Shown piece by piece: positions 15,246-23,482 of a stretch of DNA of 24,587 nucleotides (position 1 is the stretch's first letter; the number at the start of each line of letters is the position of its first letter). The notes under the pieces were generated by a model. That model ran no database searches, was not told where the DNA came from, and saw only the letters and a list, made by a program, of their open reading frames with translations. A program made the translations under genes and the position numbers. Source of the stretch: a virus; the IMG/VR virus record IMGVR_UViG_3300034683_000033, positions 1-24,587 of that record; one strand, given 5' to 3'.

Positions 15246-18038
15246 ATGGGACAGGCAGTAGAAGAAAAAGTGTTGGACATTAAAGTCCGTTATGATGATG
15301 CGATACGTGGTATTGCTAAATATCGGTCGGAACTTGATGTTCTTAGGAAAGTTGAAGCAACTCTTAAAGAGGATTTGAAAGAGGGGCGTATAACACGTGA
15401 ACAGTACAATGTAAAGCTGACAGAATCAAAGTTGGCTTCCGGTGAATATAAAGAGGCTATACGTATTTTGGAGAAAGAGATACGGAATAACATCAAGGCG
15501 GAGAATGAACAACTTGGAAGCCTTGTTGCACTGCGCGCCTCTTTATCCAATCTCACTCGGCAGTACGATGAGATGAGTGAGGCGGAGCGAGAATCCGCCT
15601 CGGGGCAGGATTTAGCTATTCATATCAACGCTATCACTGATAAGCTGAAAGGTGCGGAGGAAGCGACTCAGAGATTTTATCGTAACGTCGGGAGCTACGA
15701 AGAGGCGTTTTCTAAGGCACTATCTCCGTTGAAACAGAAACTCGATGATATGACTGAGGCGTATATGAAAATGTCAAAAGAGGAACGTTTGTCAGCTCAA
15801 GGAGAAGAGATGCGGGAACACATGAAGTTAATTGAAAAACAAATAACCGATACGACAGCTTCAGCAGGTCAGTTTCAAAATCAACTGCTCAATATGGTGG
15901 GTATTCAGGGAGGATTGCTTGGCAATATAGCTAACTCGGTAGGTGGAATAAATTCAATGTCACAGGCGTTCATGGCCGGAAAAGCGGCGGTCTCTGCTTT
16001 CGGTAAACAGTTGCTTGCATTGCTGGCCAATCCGATTGTTGCTGTGCTGGCCAGTATCGCTTTAGTGATAATGGGCATTGTCAAGGCTATCAATTCAAGT
16101 GAGGATGCAACGAATAGAGTTAGCGTACTCATGGCTCCGTTTACGCGTTTACTTAATGCTTTGATGTCCATTCTGCAAAAGGGAGTAGGGTTTATTCTTT
16201 CGTTTGTCGAGGCGGGAATGAAAATGTATGATTGGGCAATGAAGATGATGGAAAAGATTCCTTTTGTCGGTGGGGCAATCAAAGAAATAAATAAAGCTAA
16301 TGGCGAGGCTATCGCTTTGGCTAAGGAAAAGATTGCTATTGAGGAACAATCACGTAAGGACGAGGTTGAGAACGCTAAAGCCGCACTTGAAGTGTCGAAG
16401 TACAGAACGCTCGCAAAGGATAAGGAAAAGTACACTGCACAGGAGAGATTGAAGTTTGTTAAGGAAGCGAACAAGCTCGAAGATGAGCAATCTAAACGTA
16501 ACGTTGAGTTGGCCGAACGTAAGTTGAAAGCGTTGCAGATAGAGAGTAGTTGGGCGGAAAATAATGCAGAGACGAACAAAGAATTGGCGAAATTAGAGGC
16601 AGATGTTTATCGTGCCCGAAAGGAGTATTTCGATAAAACGAGAGAGCTTAAAGAACAGGAGAATTCAATTATCAATGAGAATACGGCGGCAGAAAAGGCT
16701 CGATTGGATGCAGCGAAGAATGCGGCAAAAGAAGCAGCTGCTATCGCTAAAGAAAGACGGGACAAGGAACGTGAAGCGGTTCGTGCTGCAGAGGATGCAT
16801 TACTGGCATTGATCAAGGACGGTGTAGAGAAACAGCGTAAAGAAACGATGTTATCATACAGTAGGCAGATAGAGGATTTGAGGACGAAACTTGCTACGGA
16901 AAAGAACTTGACGGTCAATGCGAAAAAGGCCATCAATGAAACGATTCTTGCCCTGGAAAAGAAAAGAGAGCAAGATTTGAAAATGCTCTCCGATGAAGAG
17001 ACTAAACGGCAGATTGAGAATGAACAAAAGCGTATTGAGCTGATGTTGTCGGCTGTGAAGTCGGGATCGGAACAAGAGTTTCAATTGAAATTAGAGTTGA
17101 TGAATAAGCAGATGGAAGCCGAGTTGCAGAATGCGGAGCTGACGGAAAAAGAAAAGGCTTTGATTCGTGAGAAATATCGGGTTCAGGAAGATACGTTGAT
17201 TGATGCACATACGAATGAAGTGAGACAAAAACAGATGGATGCTGTTAAGCTCGACTTTGAAACTAGGATAGCGGAGGCATACGGTAACGAGCAAGCCATA
17301 CTTGAACTTAAAGTACAACAGAAACAGGCAGAACTTGATGCATTACAACAGTTGGAAGGAGAGAGTACAGAGGCGTTTAATCTTCGTAAGTTGAACCTCG
17401 AGAATGAATACCTTGATGCAAAGAAAGCGTTACGTAACAAGGAAGTAGAGATTGAGCAAGCAAAACAGCAATCAATGGCGGATATTACTGATAGCCTTAT
17501 TGGATTAACAGAACAAATAGGAGAGTCGGATAAAGATTTTGCTATGGCATCTAAAGTTCTAGCCCTTGCTCAGATTGCAATTAACACAGGCTTGGCAATA
17601 GCCAAAATGGTTTCTGCTGAATCCGGAAAAGGAATTGTGGGTATAGCTACTATGGCATCCGGTATTGCTGCAATCGTAGCTAATATTGCGGCCGCTACAA
17701 AAACCGTTAAGAGTGCTAAGTTTGCAACGGGAGGTTTGGTTGCCGGCGAGGGTTCAGGTACATCCGATAGCATACCGGCGCAGTTAAGCAACGGTGAATC
17801 CGTTATAACTGCATCGGCAACGTCAATGTTTGCTCCGTTGTTATCAGCATTTAATATGATGGGCGGAGGAGTACCTATCAATATCACGGCGGGAAGCGGG
17901 CAGACGATCGGTGAAGATATGTTGGCACGGGCAGTGGCCAAAGGCTTTATGATGGCACCCGCACCAGTCCTCTCCGTGGAAGAATTTACGAGTGTAGCAA
18001 ATAGGGCAAAATATGTAGAATCTTTGGGTGATATTTAA
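15246..18038 (+). CDS. Tape measure protein
   Basis: A 930-residue tail length-determining protein, the longest in the window. The first 210 residues are coiled-coil-rich and contain two related helical repeats (MSEAERESASGQ at about 110 and MSKEERLSAQGE at about 176). A strongly hydrophobic segment lies at about 254-282 (LLALLANPIVAVLASIALVI). A long charged coiled coil covers about 350-760, and a second Ala/Ile-rich hydrophobic stretch about 770-820. The end has the common motif ATGGLVAGEGSGTSDSIPAQL at about 827, shared by tape measures of many siphophages. By the usual rule of about 0.15 nm per residue the tail would be near 140 nm. It is the last gene before a new promoter-like region. 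Confidence 0.9.
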   Translation: MGQAVEEKVLDIKVRYDDAIRGIAKYRSELDVLRKVEATLKEDLKEGRITREQYNVKLTESKLASGEYKEAIRILEKEIRNNIKAENEQLGSLVALRASLSNLTRQYDEMSEAERESASGQDLAIHINAITDKLKGAEEATQRFYRNVGSYEEAFSKALSPLKQKLDDMTEAYMKMSKEERLSAQGEEMREHMKLIEKQITDTTASAGQFQNQLLNMVGIQGGLLGNIANSVGGINSMSQAFMAGKAAVSAFGKQLLALLANPIVAVLASIALVIMGIVKAINSSEDATNRVSVLMAPFTRLLNALMSILQKGVGFILSFVEAGMKMYDWAMKMMEKIPFVGGAIKEINKANGEAIALAKEKIAIEEQSRKDEVENAKAALEVSKYRTLAKDKEKYTAQERLKFVKEANKLEDEQSKRNVELAERKLKALQIESSWAENNAETNKELAKLEADVYRARKEYFDKTRELKEQENSIINENTAAEKARLDAAKNAAKEAAAIAKERRDKEREAVRAAEDALLALIKDGVEKQRKETMLSYSRQIEDLRTKLATEKNLTVNAKKAINETILALEKKREQDLKMLSDEETKRQIENEQKRIELMLSAVKSGSEQEFQLKLELMNKQMEAELQNAELTEKEKALIREKYRVQEDTLIDAHTNEVRQKQMDAVKLDFETRIAEAYGNEQAILELKVQQKQAELDALQQLEGESTEAFNLRKLNLENEYLDAKKALRNKEVEIEQAKQQSMADITDSLIGLTEQIGESDKDFAMASKVLALAQIAINTGLAIAKMVSAESGKGIVGIATMASGIAAIVANIAAATKTVKSAKFATGGLVAGEGSGTSDSIPAQLSNGESVITASATSMFAPLLSAFNMMGGGVPINITAGSGQTIGEDMLARAVAKGFMMAPAPVLSVEEFTSVANRAKYVESLGDI

Positions 18039-18071
18039 GTCTGAAATGCATGTTTTTATCAATAAATTTAT

Positions 18072-18079
18072 TAACTTTG
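18072..18079 (+). promoter_or_regulatory. Bacteroidetes -7 box TAACTTTG upstream of the helix-turn-helix gene
   Basis: TAACTTTG matches TAnnTTTG completely, in an AT-rich gap between the tape measure stop (18038) and ATG 18100. No clear -33 TTTG lies about 20 nt upstream. Transcription would begin about 15 nt before the start codon, giving the 77-aa gene its own short transcript that ends at the terminator at 18332-18356. Confidence 0.45.
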
Positions 18080-18099
18080 AATCGAATCAAATGTAAATT

Positions 18100-18333
18100 A
18101 TGACGGCATACGAATTACTAGCAACTAACATTTCGACGCTTCGGATTCTCTCCGAGGCGTCAATAGATGTGGGCGATATAAAATACATTGAGATGTACAA
18201 AGAGTACACTCGGCTGGTCTCTGAGGGACACAAAATGACTTATATTGCGTACTATCTTAGTGAAGAATACGGAATGAACAAAGCAACGTTCTATCGGGTA
18301 ATAAAGAAGTTTGGTCAGACGATAGAACTATAG
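18100..18333 (+). CDS. Small helix-turn-helix protein, candidate late regulator
   Basis: A 77-residue protein with a helical N-terminus (YELLATNISTLRILSE, KYIEMYKEYTRLVSEG) and a clear C-terminal helix-turn-helix (MTYIAYYLSEEYGMNKATFYRVIKKF). The HTH resembles the C-terminal DNA-binding part of Mor/C-like phage activators and of small recombinase-type HTHs, though the protein is shorter than Mor (129 aa). It stands alone, with its own promoter-like box and a strong terminator, immediately upstream of inverted-repeat copy B. This makes it a good candidate for the protein that binds the two inverted repeats and switches on morphogenesis. That link is inference; it could instead be an autorepressor or an unrelated accessory factor. 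Confidence 0.6.
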   Translation: MTAYELLATNISTLRILSEASIDVGDIKYIEMYKEYTRLVSEGHKMTYIAYYLSEEYGMNKATFYRVIKKFGQTIEL

Positions 18334-18356
18334 GGGGCTTAAAGCTCCCTTTTTTT
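18332..18356 (+). terminator. Rho-independent terminator after the helix-turn-helix gene
   Basis: AGGGGGC (18332-18338) pairs with GCTCCCT (18344-18350) around the loop TTAAA (one G-U pair), followed by seven T's at 18350-18356. The stem begins inside the stop codon TAG of the 77-aa gene. It should end that gene's transcript before the head module. Confidence 0.85.
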
Positions 18357-18376
18357 GTACCTACTAAAAAAAAGTT

Positions 18377-18396
18377 AGTCGCAAAGAGTGCGACCA
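18377..18396 (+). promoter_or_regulatory. Inverted repeat, copy B (candidate late-promoter operator)
   Basis: TAGTCGCA, five bases (AAGAG), then TGCGACCA. GTCGCA 18378-18383 is a perfect inverted complement of TGCGAC 18389-18394. Copy A at 7304-7323 has the same arms and flanks with an unrelated five-base spacer, so the arms and not the spacer are conserved. Its 3' arm ends exactly 43 nt before the -7 box at 18437, as in copy A. Confidence 0.55.
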
Positions 18397-18436
18397 CTAT
18401 AAAGAAGTAAAATTCGGCTACACGCTTAAAGCTGCC

Positions 18437-18444
18437 TACCTTTG
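18437..18444 (+). promoter_or_regulatory. Bacteroidetes -7 box TACCTTTG before the head module
   Basis: TACCTTTG is a complete match to TAnnTTTG and lies 18 nt upstream of ATG 18462. A weak -33 candidate, TTCG at 18413-18416, lies 20 nt upstream. It is preceded by inverted-repeat copy B at the same distance as in the packaging module. Confidence 0.5.
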
Positions 18445-18461
18445 AGAAAAAAGAAAGGAAA

Positions 18462-19592
18462 ATGGCAGTACTTAAAATCTACAATGACATTGCTGACGAA
18501 GAGAGCAAGAACATGAAGCTCTGGTTTACGGGCGTTGATTCTACTTGCTTCAAAGATATTGATGAGTTCCTGGCTTCCGTTTCGGAAGAAGATAAGACTA
18601 TTGATTTACGACTGAATTGTCGCGGAGGTTCCGTCTCCGAGGGATGGGCTATATATGACAAACTGCGTGATAGCGGGAAGGAGATAGCGGTTACCGTTGA
18701 GGGGATATGTGCTTCAATGGCTACCGTGCTTTTGTTGTCCGCTCCCAAGGGAAAGCGTACGGCGATGCCGAATGCTGAACTACTGATACATGATCCGTAT
18801 ATTCCGGAGTATACGCTGGAGGATGCATACCGAGCGGAGGACTTACGGGCTATTGCTGATAGCTTGGAGGCTGACACAAATAAACTTCTTGACTTGTATG
18901 TAGAACGTACGGGAGCGGATAGAGCGGAGCTGCAGGCGATTATGGATGAGGATAAACGTATGAGCGTGAGCGAAGCGAAGAGGCTTGGATTCATTGATGA
19001 AATAAAAGTGCCGTCAACGGCGAAGGAGAGTAATAATTCTAATTTTAAAAACATGAAAGAGAAAGTAACAGTTGGTAAGGGGTGGTTAGACCGTATCCTT
19101 GCCAAGGCCGGCTATGCGAAGATGGAAGACGTGCCGGAAGTTGTAAACATGGAATTGTCAACGGCCGACGGTGCTACGCTGACAATTGAACGCGAAGAGG
19201 GCGATCCACAGGTCGGTGATGCAGCGAGTCCGGATGGTGAACATGTAATGCCCGACGGTTCGACTATTGTCGTGGCCGGTGGGGTGATTACCGAGATTCG
19301 TCCTGCAGAGGAAGAAGAAGGCGATGAGGACAAGGATGCTCGTATTGCCGAACTCGAGAGACAGTTGGAAGAGGCTAGAGCGCAGGCTAAGTCGCCCAAT
19401 GATCTGAAAATCCTGAATGCTGTAAAGATGGCCGGAGGGGAGAAGTTCTTGGCAAAACATTGTAGCAGCTACAAGGTACAGGGACGCGCACAAACGCAGA
19501 CTCACAAAGAGTTTAACGAGGGTGGTGATGAAAGTCCGTTGGCTAAGGAATTGAGAGAAAGAAGAGAAGGTAAGTACAAAAAAGGTAAGTAA
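18462..19592 (+). CDS. ClpP-like prohead protease fused to scaffold
   Basis: A 376-residue protein. Residues 1-185 form a ClpP-like serine protease with the catalytic triad visible as Ser85 (GICASMAT), His110 (LLIHDPY) and Asp164 (DEDKRMS), plus the characteristic RGGSVSEGWAIYD and AKRLGFIDEI segments. Residues 200-376 look like a scaffold: an acidic stretch (EEEEGDEDKDARIAELERQLEEARAQAK), a coiled coil and a basic end (ERREGKYKKGK). The protease would cleave scaffold during capsid maturation. An in-frame ATG at 19053 (Met198), preceded by an AT-rich leader, could produce scaffold alone, as in lambda C/Nu3. GAAAGG lies a few bases before ATG 18462. It is the first gene of the head module. Confidence 0.88.
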   Translation: MAVLKIYNDIADEESKNMKLWFTGVDSTCFKDIDEFLASVSEEDKTIDLRLNCRGGSVSEGWAIYDKLRDSGKEIAVTVEGICASMATVLLLSAPKGKRTAMPNAELLIHDPYIPEYTLEDAYRAEDLRAIADSLEADTNKLLDLYVERTGADRAELQAIMDEDKRMSVSEAKRLGFIDEIKVPSTAKESNNSNFKNMKEKVTVGKGWLDRILAKAGYAKMEDVPEVVNMELSTADGATLTIEREEGDPQVGDAASPDGEHVMPDGSTIVVAGGVITEIRPAEEEEGDEDKDARIAELERQLEEARAQAKSPNDLKILNAVKMAGGEKFLAKHCSSYKVQGRAQTQTHKEFNEGGDESPLAKELRERREGKYKKGK

Positions 19593-19597
19593 GTATT

Positions 19598-20656
19598 ATG
19601 AATTTCTTTGAGAATTTAACCGTAGACAATCAGGCAGTGAAAGACCTGAAAGAGCTCATCCCTCTGTCTATCATGCAGGATGAAGATTTCAATAAGTACA
19701 TTCACCTGGTTCCGGCAAAGGATGGTGAACGTTTGGGATTTATTGGAGATATGAACGATGTCGGAATAGCCGGCTCTGGTTGTGATCCCGTGTATCAGGA
19801 GGTTGGAGTTGGGAACTCCGAGAAGATATGGTCTCTAGGTGATTGGCAGATTCCTATTAAAATCTGTTACGAGTCGTTGAAGGGTACGATAGCCGAGTAT
19901 TCTCTTAAAACGGGAACAGACATTGCGGACCTTACCTCTACGGAATTCATGAGCTATATTCTACGTCCGGCTCTTGAAACGGCAATGAAGCGTATGATAT
20001 GGCGTTTCGGCTGGTTTGGTGATAAGGCGGCCAGCGATATCACCGGTGGTGGAGTAATCAAAGACGGGGTGAACGTGAATCTGTTTAAAACGTGCGATGG
20101 TTTGTTCAAACGTTTGTTGACACAGATTGCCGCTAATCCGGATCAACGTACGACGATTGCTGCTAATGCACAGGCTACGTTTGCGTTGCAAAAGTCTACT
20201 ATGTTAGTTAAGGGTACGGCGACAGGTCTCATGGATACAATGTTGATGGATGCCGATTCTCGTATTACTGAGGATGCTGGATCGATTGTGTTGATGACTA
20301 AGCTGTTTGCCGATGCGCTGCATCACGATATCAAAGAGAGATTCAACCTACAGCTTAAATGGGAAACAGTCTTCTCAGGGTTTGATGTGGCTGAATACGA
20401 CGGAGTGAGGATCGCTCGTATCTCTATCTGGGATAGATTCATTCGGGCGTATGAGAACGACGGGACGAAGCTCAATAACCCTTATCGAGCGGTGTTCGCT
20501 AATCCTGATCAGTTACTCGTTGGTGCACCTGCCGGTGGACTGATGTCCGATTTGGATATTTGGTTTGAGAAGAAAGAAAGGAGAAACTACATCTACTCTA
20601 CGGGTAAGATGGGTACTCTTATTAAGGAAAACGATATGTTCCATTTTGGAGTGTAA
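19598..20656 (+). CDS. Major capsid protein
   Basis: A 352-residue protein directly after the protease/scaffold gene (5-nt gap), where the major capsid gene is expected. It begins MNFFENLTVDNQAVKDLKEL and has HK97-like mixed alpha/beta character, with GNSEKIWSLGDWQIP and CYESLKGTIAEY early and FVFANPDQ-like segment AVFANPDQLLVGAP late. The end (RNYIYSTGKMGTLIKENDMFHFGV) fits the terminal strands of capsid domains. I base the call on position, length and these patterns; I do not see a cleavage site I can name. Confidence 0.75.
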   Translation: MNFFENLTVDNQAVKDLKELIPLSIMQDEDFNKYIHLVPAKDGERLGFIGDMNDVGIAGSGCDPVYQEVGVGNSEKIWSLGDWQIPIKICYESLKGTIAEYSLKTGTDIADLTSTEFMSYILRPALETAMKRMIWRFGWFGDKAASDITGGGVIKDGVNVNLFKTCDGLFKRLLTQIAANPDQRTTIAANAQATFALQKSTMLVKGTATGLMDTMLMDADSRITEDAGSIVLMTKLFADALHHDIKERFNLQLKWETVFSGFDVAEYDGVRIARISIWDRFIRAYENDGTKLNNPYRAVFANPDQLLVGAPAGGLMSDLDIWFEKKERRNYIYSTGKMGTLIKENDMFHFGV

Positions 20657-20668
20657 GGAGGTAAAGAG

Positions 20669-21262
20669 ATGGGAGCATGTGATAAACTTATAAAGCAAGC
20701 TATCTCGCAGAATTGCGCCAACCCCATAACTAAGGGGTTGGAGGCAAACGGGCTGATAGTGAATAGACAGGATATTGATTTTGCTGCAACGGTCTTTGAT
20801 GCGACAAAAAAGAACGTAATCAAGACGTTGGTTCTCAAGACAGGGAAGCAGGCTTATGAAGTCTTTATTCCGGGTAGCACTCCGTTTACGGGTACAAAAA
20901 CCTCTATGGAAAAGAAAACGTACCAGAACACGTTTACTAACGATGTGTCTCTCGTGGTGCTGGATAATGATCCGACGGTATGTGAAAACGTCATTGACGG
21001 GCTTGCAGGAGGTGAATTCGTATGTATTCTGCGCAACAAGCATAAGGGCGCGGATGGTAGTGCGGAGTATCAGATTTACGGGTACTATCAGGGACTACGA
21101 GCCGAAACGTTGGAGAACGATAAATACTCCGAAGAGACGGAAGGCGGTTGGTCGGCTGCACTCAAGGAGACGAGTGTACCCAAGTCGGCACTGTTCTACT
21201 TCAATACAGATGCTACGACAACGGCTACGCAGTATAACACCCTGTTAACACCTGCCGTATGA
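20669..21262 (+). CDS. Probable major tail (tube) protein
   Basis: A 197-residue beta-rich protein with a strong Shine-Dalgarno sequence (AAGGAGG, about 9 nt before ATG 20669). The middle holds a strand pattern VIKTLVLKTGKQAYEVFIPG. The region EYQIYGYYQGLRAETLEND is reminiscent of tail tube proteins of Bacteroidales phages. Strong translation signals fit an abundant structural protein. Alternatives are a head decoration or minor capsid protein, since it follows the major capsid gene. The stop overlaps the next ATG (ATGA). Confidence 0.5.
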   Translation: MGACDKLIKQAISQNCANPITKGLEANGLIVNRQDIDFAATVFDATKKNVIKTLVLKTGKQAYEVFIPGSTPFTGTKTSMEKKTYQNTFTNDVSLVVLDNDPTVCENVIDGLAGGEFVCILRNKHKGADGSAEYQIYGYYQGLRAETLENDKYSEETEGGWSAALKETSVPKSALFYFNTDATTTATQYNTLLTPAV

Positions 21263-21831
21263 CGTTTGATTCCGCTGTGATATTAATTGATGAGTTGAGA
21301 GCCCGGATTGAAACCGGGTTCTCGAATCAGGACAAAGAAGCTGTCGTATCGCTCTACAAAGAGGTTCTTAATAAAGACTTTGTAAGGACGAGCTGTAGCG
21401 ACTGTTATAAGGACGCGTTTATAGAAATTTATAATTACGTAAAGAAAGAAGGTAAAATGAAAGAGAAATGTAGTTATACGCTTAAAAATGGCGTATTGAT
21501 ACAGGTGTTTGGAACGGGGCAGATGTTCACAAACGATAACCTGACGGATGAAGCTGCGGAGTCGTACTTGAAGCTATACCCTAAGGCGATTAATCAGTTT
21601 GCTCATTATCCAGAGGACTGGGAAGCTCGTGTTACAGGTAAAGCACCCGAGGAAATAACCCTTAATGAGGATCTTGTGATTGAGCTGGCAGGAAAGTTAG
21701 CCGAGGGAGTAACGAAGAAGGCACTTAAAGAAGAGTACAAAGCTTTTGAGATTGACGGCAAGGCGCTGACGGCTCGTACTTTGGACGCTTATCTTAAGGC
21801 TGCCGATGTGTTGAACGCAGAAAATAAGTAA
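21259..21831 (+). CDS. Conserved phage protein between tail-tube-like and portal genes (two-part)
   Basis: A 190-residue protein with two parts. Residues 1-66 are helical with a Cys pair (TSCSDCYKDAFIEIYNYVKK). Residues 67-190 start again at an internal Met (MKEKCSYTLKNGVLIQVFGTG), preceded by AGAAGG at 21447-21452, and continue with NLTDEAAESYLKLYP. Both parts resemble small proteins I know as neighbours in Bacteroidales phages, so the gene may be a fusion or may give a second product from ATG 21457. The second part is reminiscent of a head/neck-associated protein. I do not know its function. Confidence 0.55.
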   Translation: MTFDSAVILIDELRARIETGFSNQDKEAVVSLYKEVLNKDFVRTSCSDCYKDAFIEIYNYVKKEGKMKEKCSYTLKNGVLIQVFGTGQMFTNDNLTDEAAESYLKLYPKAINQFAHYPEDWEARVTGKAPEEITLNEDLVIELAGKLAEGVTKKALKEEYKAFEIDGKALTARTLDAYLKAADVLNAENK

Positions 21832-21834
21832 ACC

Positions 21835-23001
21835 ATGAATGTAAAGACTGCAAAGAAACCCGATGCGAGAGTTGATGTGTCGTATTTGTCACGCTTCAGG
21901 CTAAGCATGTACGGAAGTGATAATCTGTATCCTCAGAATATCGCCTCTATCGTGGCAGCTTCGGGAACCGGTACGTTATGCCTGAATCGATACGCAAAGT
22001 TTGTTGAAGGTAACGGGTTTGTCGATGTAGCCTTTTCAGAGATGGTGGTTAACCGTGCCGGCGAGACGGCAGATGCGATCCTTCATCTGCTGGCGCAAGA
22101 TGTAGCAAAGTATGCCGGGCTCGCTGTGCACGTAAATTATAACGCACTTGGAGAAATCATCGAACTTCAACACGTGCCGTTTGAGAATTGCAGACTCGAG
22201 GAGGAAGATGAAAACGGATACGTAGCTCGTATTCTCGTGCACCCTGATTGGAGAGGTAAGAAGTCCCGAAATGGGCAGACGATCAAGGTGGATGATAAGA
22301 GCATTGATAGAATAGACGTTTTCAATCCGAAGAAAGAAGTTGTATTGTCCCAGGTAGAGAAAGCGGGAGGTATAGAACATTATAAAGGTCAGATATTGTG
22401 GGTTAGCATGGCCGGAAAGAATACCTATCCGCTTGCTCTCTACGATTCCGTTATTTCGGAGATGAGTACCGATGAAGGATTGTCGAACGTGAAGAATAGG
22501 AACGTGCGGAACAATTTCCTTATTGCCTGCATGCTGATAGCTAAGAAAGGGCAACCGGCCATTGATAAGGATGGTAACGAGGTGGAGGTGAAGATGATCG
22601 AGGCGGAGGATTTGAGAAAGTTCCAAGGTGACACGAACGGAAATAAGATTCTTTACGTAGAGATAGAGCAGGATGAGGAAGCGCCTCAGATCGTGAATTT
22701 TCCCGCTGCTAACTACGATAAAGATTTCACTGTCACGGAAGAGAGTACTGTCGAAAGGATATACGCAGCGTTTAATCAAGAGCTATTCTACGCGATAAGG
22801 AACGGTAAACTAGGCTTTTCGGGGCAGGTAATGAACGATGCATACGAATACTATGCAGGGCAGGTCACTAGCGAACAGCGATTTATAGAACGCGCCTTTG
22901 ATGTCGTATTTAAGAACTGGCACGAACCGGTGCCGACGAATGATTTTAGTGTACAACCAATAAAATATATCAATAGCAATGGAGCATCTGATAACGTATA
23001 G
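21835..23001 (+). CDS. Portal protein
   Basis: A 388-residue portal protein of Bacteroidales-phage type. Features include the N-terminal SMYGSDNLYPQNIASI, a central part with HVPFENCRLEEEDENGY, and helical segments around SNVKNRNVRNNFLIACMLIA. A late acidic patch EIEQDEEAPQIVNFP and helices (EYYAGQVTSEQRFIERAF) near the C-terminus fit the portal stem and crown. A dodecameric ring at the capsid vertex is expected. Its place after the major capsid gene is unusual. The start follows the previous stop by three bases; its end overlaps the connector gene by 23 nt. Confidence 0.8.
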   Translation: MNVKTAKKPDARVDVSYLSRFRLSMYGSDNLYPQNIASIVAASGTGTLCLNRYAKFVEGNGFVDVAFSEMVVNRAGETADAILHLLAQDVAKYAGLAVHVNYNALGEIIELQHVPFENCRLEEEDENGYVARILVHPDWRGKKSRNGQTIKVDDKSIDRIDVFNPKKEVVLSQVEKAGGIEHYKGQILWVSMAGKNTYPLALYDSVISEMSTDEGLSNVKNRNVRNNFLIACMLIAKKGQPAIDKDGNEVEVKMIEAEDLRKFQGDTNGNKILYVEIEQDEEAPQIVNFPAANYDKDFTVTEESTVERIYAAFNQELFYAIRNGKLGFSGQVMNDAYEYYAGQVTSEQRFIERAFDVVFKNWHEPVPTNDFSVQPIKYINSNGASDNV

Positions 23002-23482
23002 CGAAGTGCTGGTCCTATCACGACCGACATCGATTCATCTTAGTGAGGAAGACGTGAATACGTTCATTGATGAGTCGGAACAAATGGAGATTATACCGGC
23101 CATTGGAGCAGATTTGTATCTGAATATACTCGAGGACGAGACCAAACATGAGGTTTTACTTAACGGAGGCAATTATACGGGCGCTGATGGAAAGAAGCGG
23201 ATTTTTAAAGGACTCAAAACGGCATTGGCCTACTACGTTTATGCGAAGATGGTCAAGAATGACGGGCGAATACTCGGAGAAAGCGGCTTTCTGTCTCACA
23301 ATGATGAACATGCAAGCAGGATAGAGGAAAAACAGAAATACGTGAGCTATAATGATGCGCTAAACGTAGCAAGACGGTATCTGTCGGACGTGCTGGAGTA
23401 CTTGAAAAGCACTCAGGAGGGTTTCGATAGGACTGCAAAGGTAAAAAATAACGGAGTTAGATTTATTGCTATTGGAGATTGA
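22979..23482 (+). CDS. Head-tail connector protein (gp6-like)
   Basis: A 167-residue, mostly helical protein with segments typical of HK97 gp6-like head-tail adaptors: LSEEDVNTFIDESEQMEIIPAIG, then LKTALAYYVYAKMVKND and SYNDALNVARRYLSDVLEYL. It would assemble as a ring under the portal. Its ATG lies inside the portal gene's end, and its stop TGA overlaps the next ATG (TGATG), so it is probably translationally coupled to both. Confidence 0.75.
   Translation: MEHLITYSEVLVLSRPTSIHLSEEDVNTFIDESEQMEIIPAIGADLYLNILEDETKHEVLLNGGNYTGADGKKRIFKGLKTALAYYVYAKMVKNDGRILGESGFLSHNDEHASRIEEKQKYVSYNDALNVARRYLSDVLEYLKSTQEGFDRTAKVKNNGVRFIAIGD

Noticed and set aside
22036-22779. Long antisense ORF (247 aa) opposite the portal gene
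   Set aside because: It lies wholly within a recognised gene, has no start signals and low-complexity composition; it is a shadow of codon bias. The same applies to antisense frames at 15905-16579 and 18479-19105.
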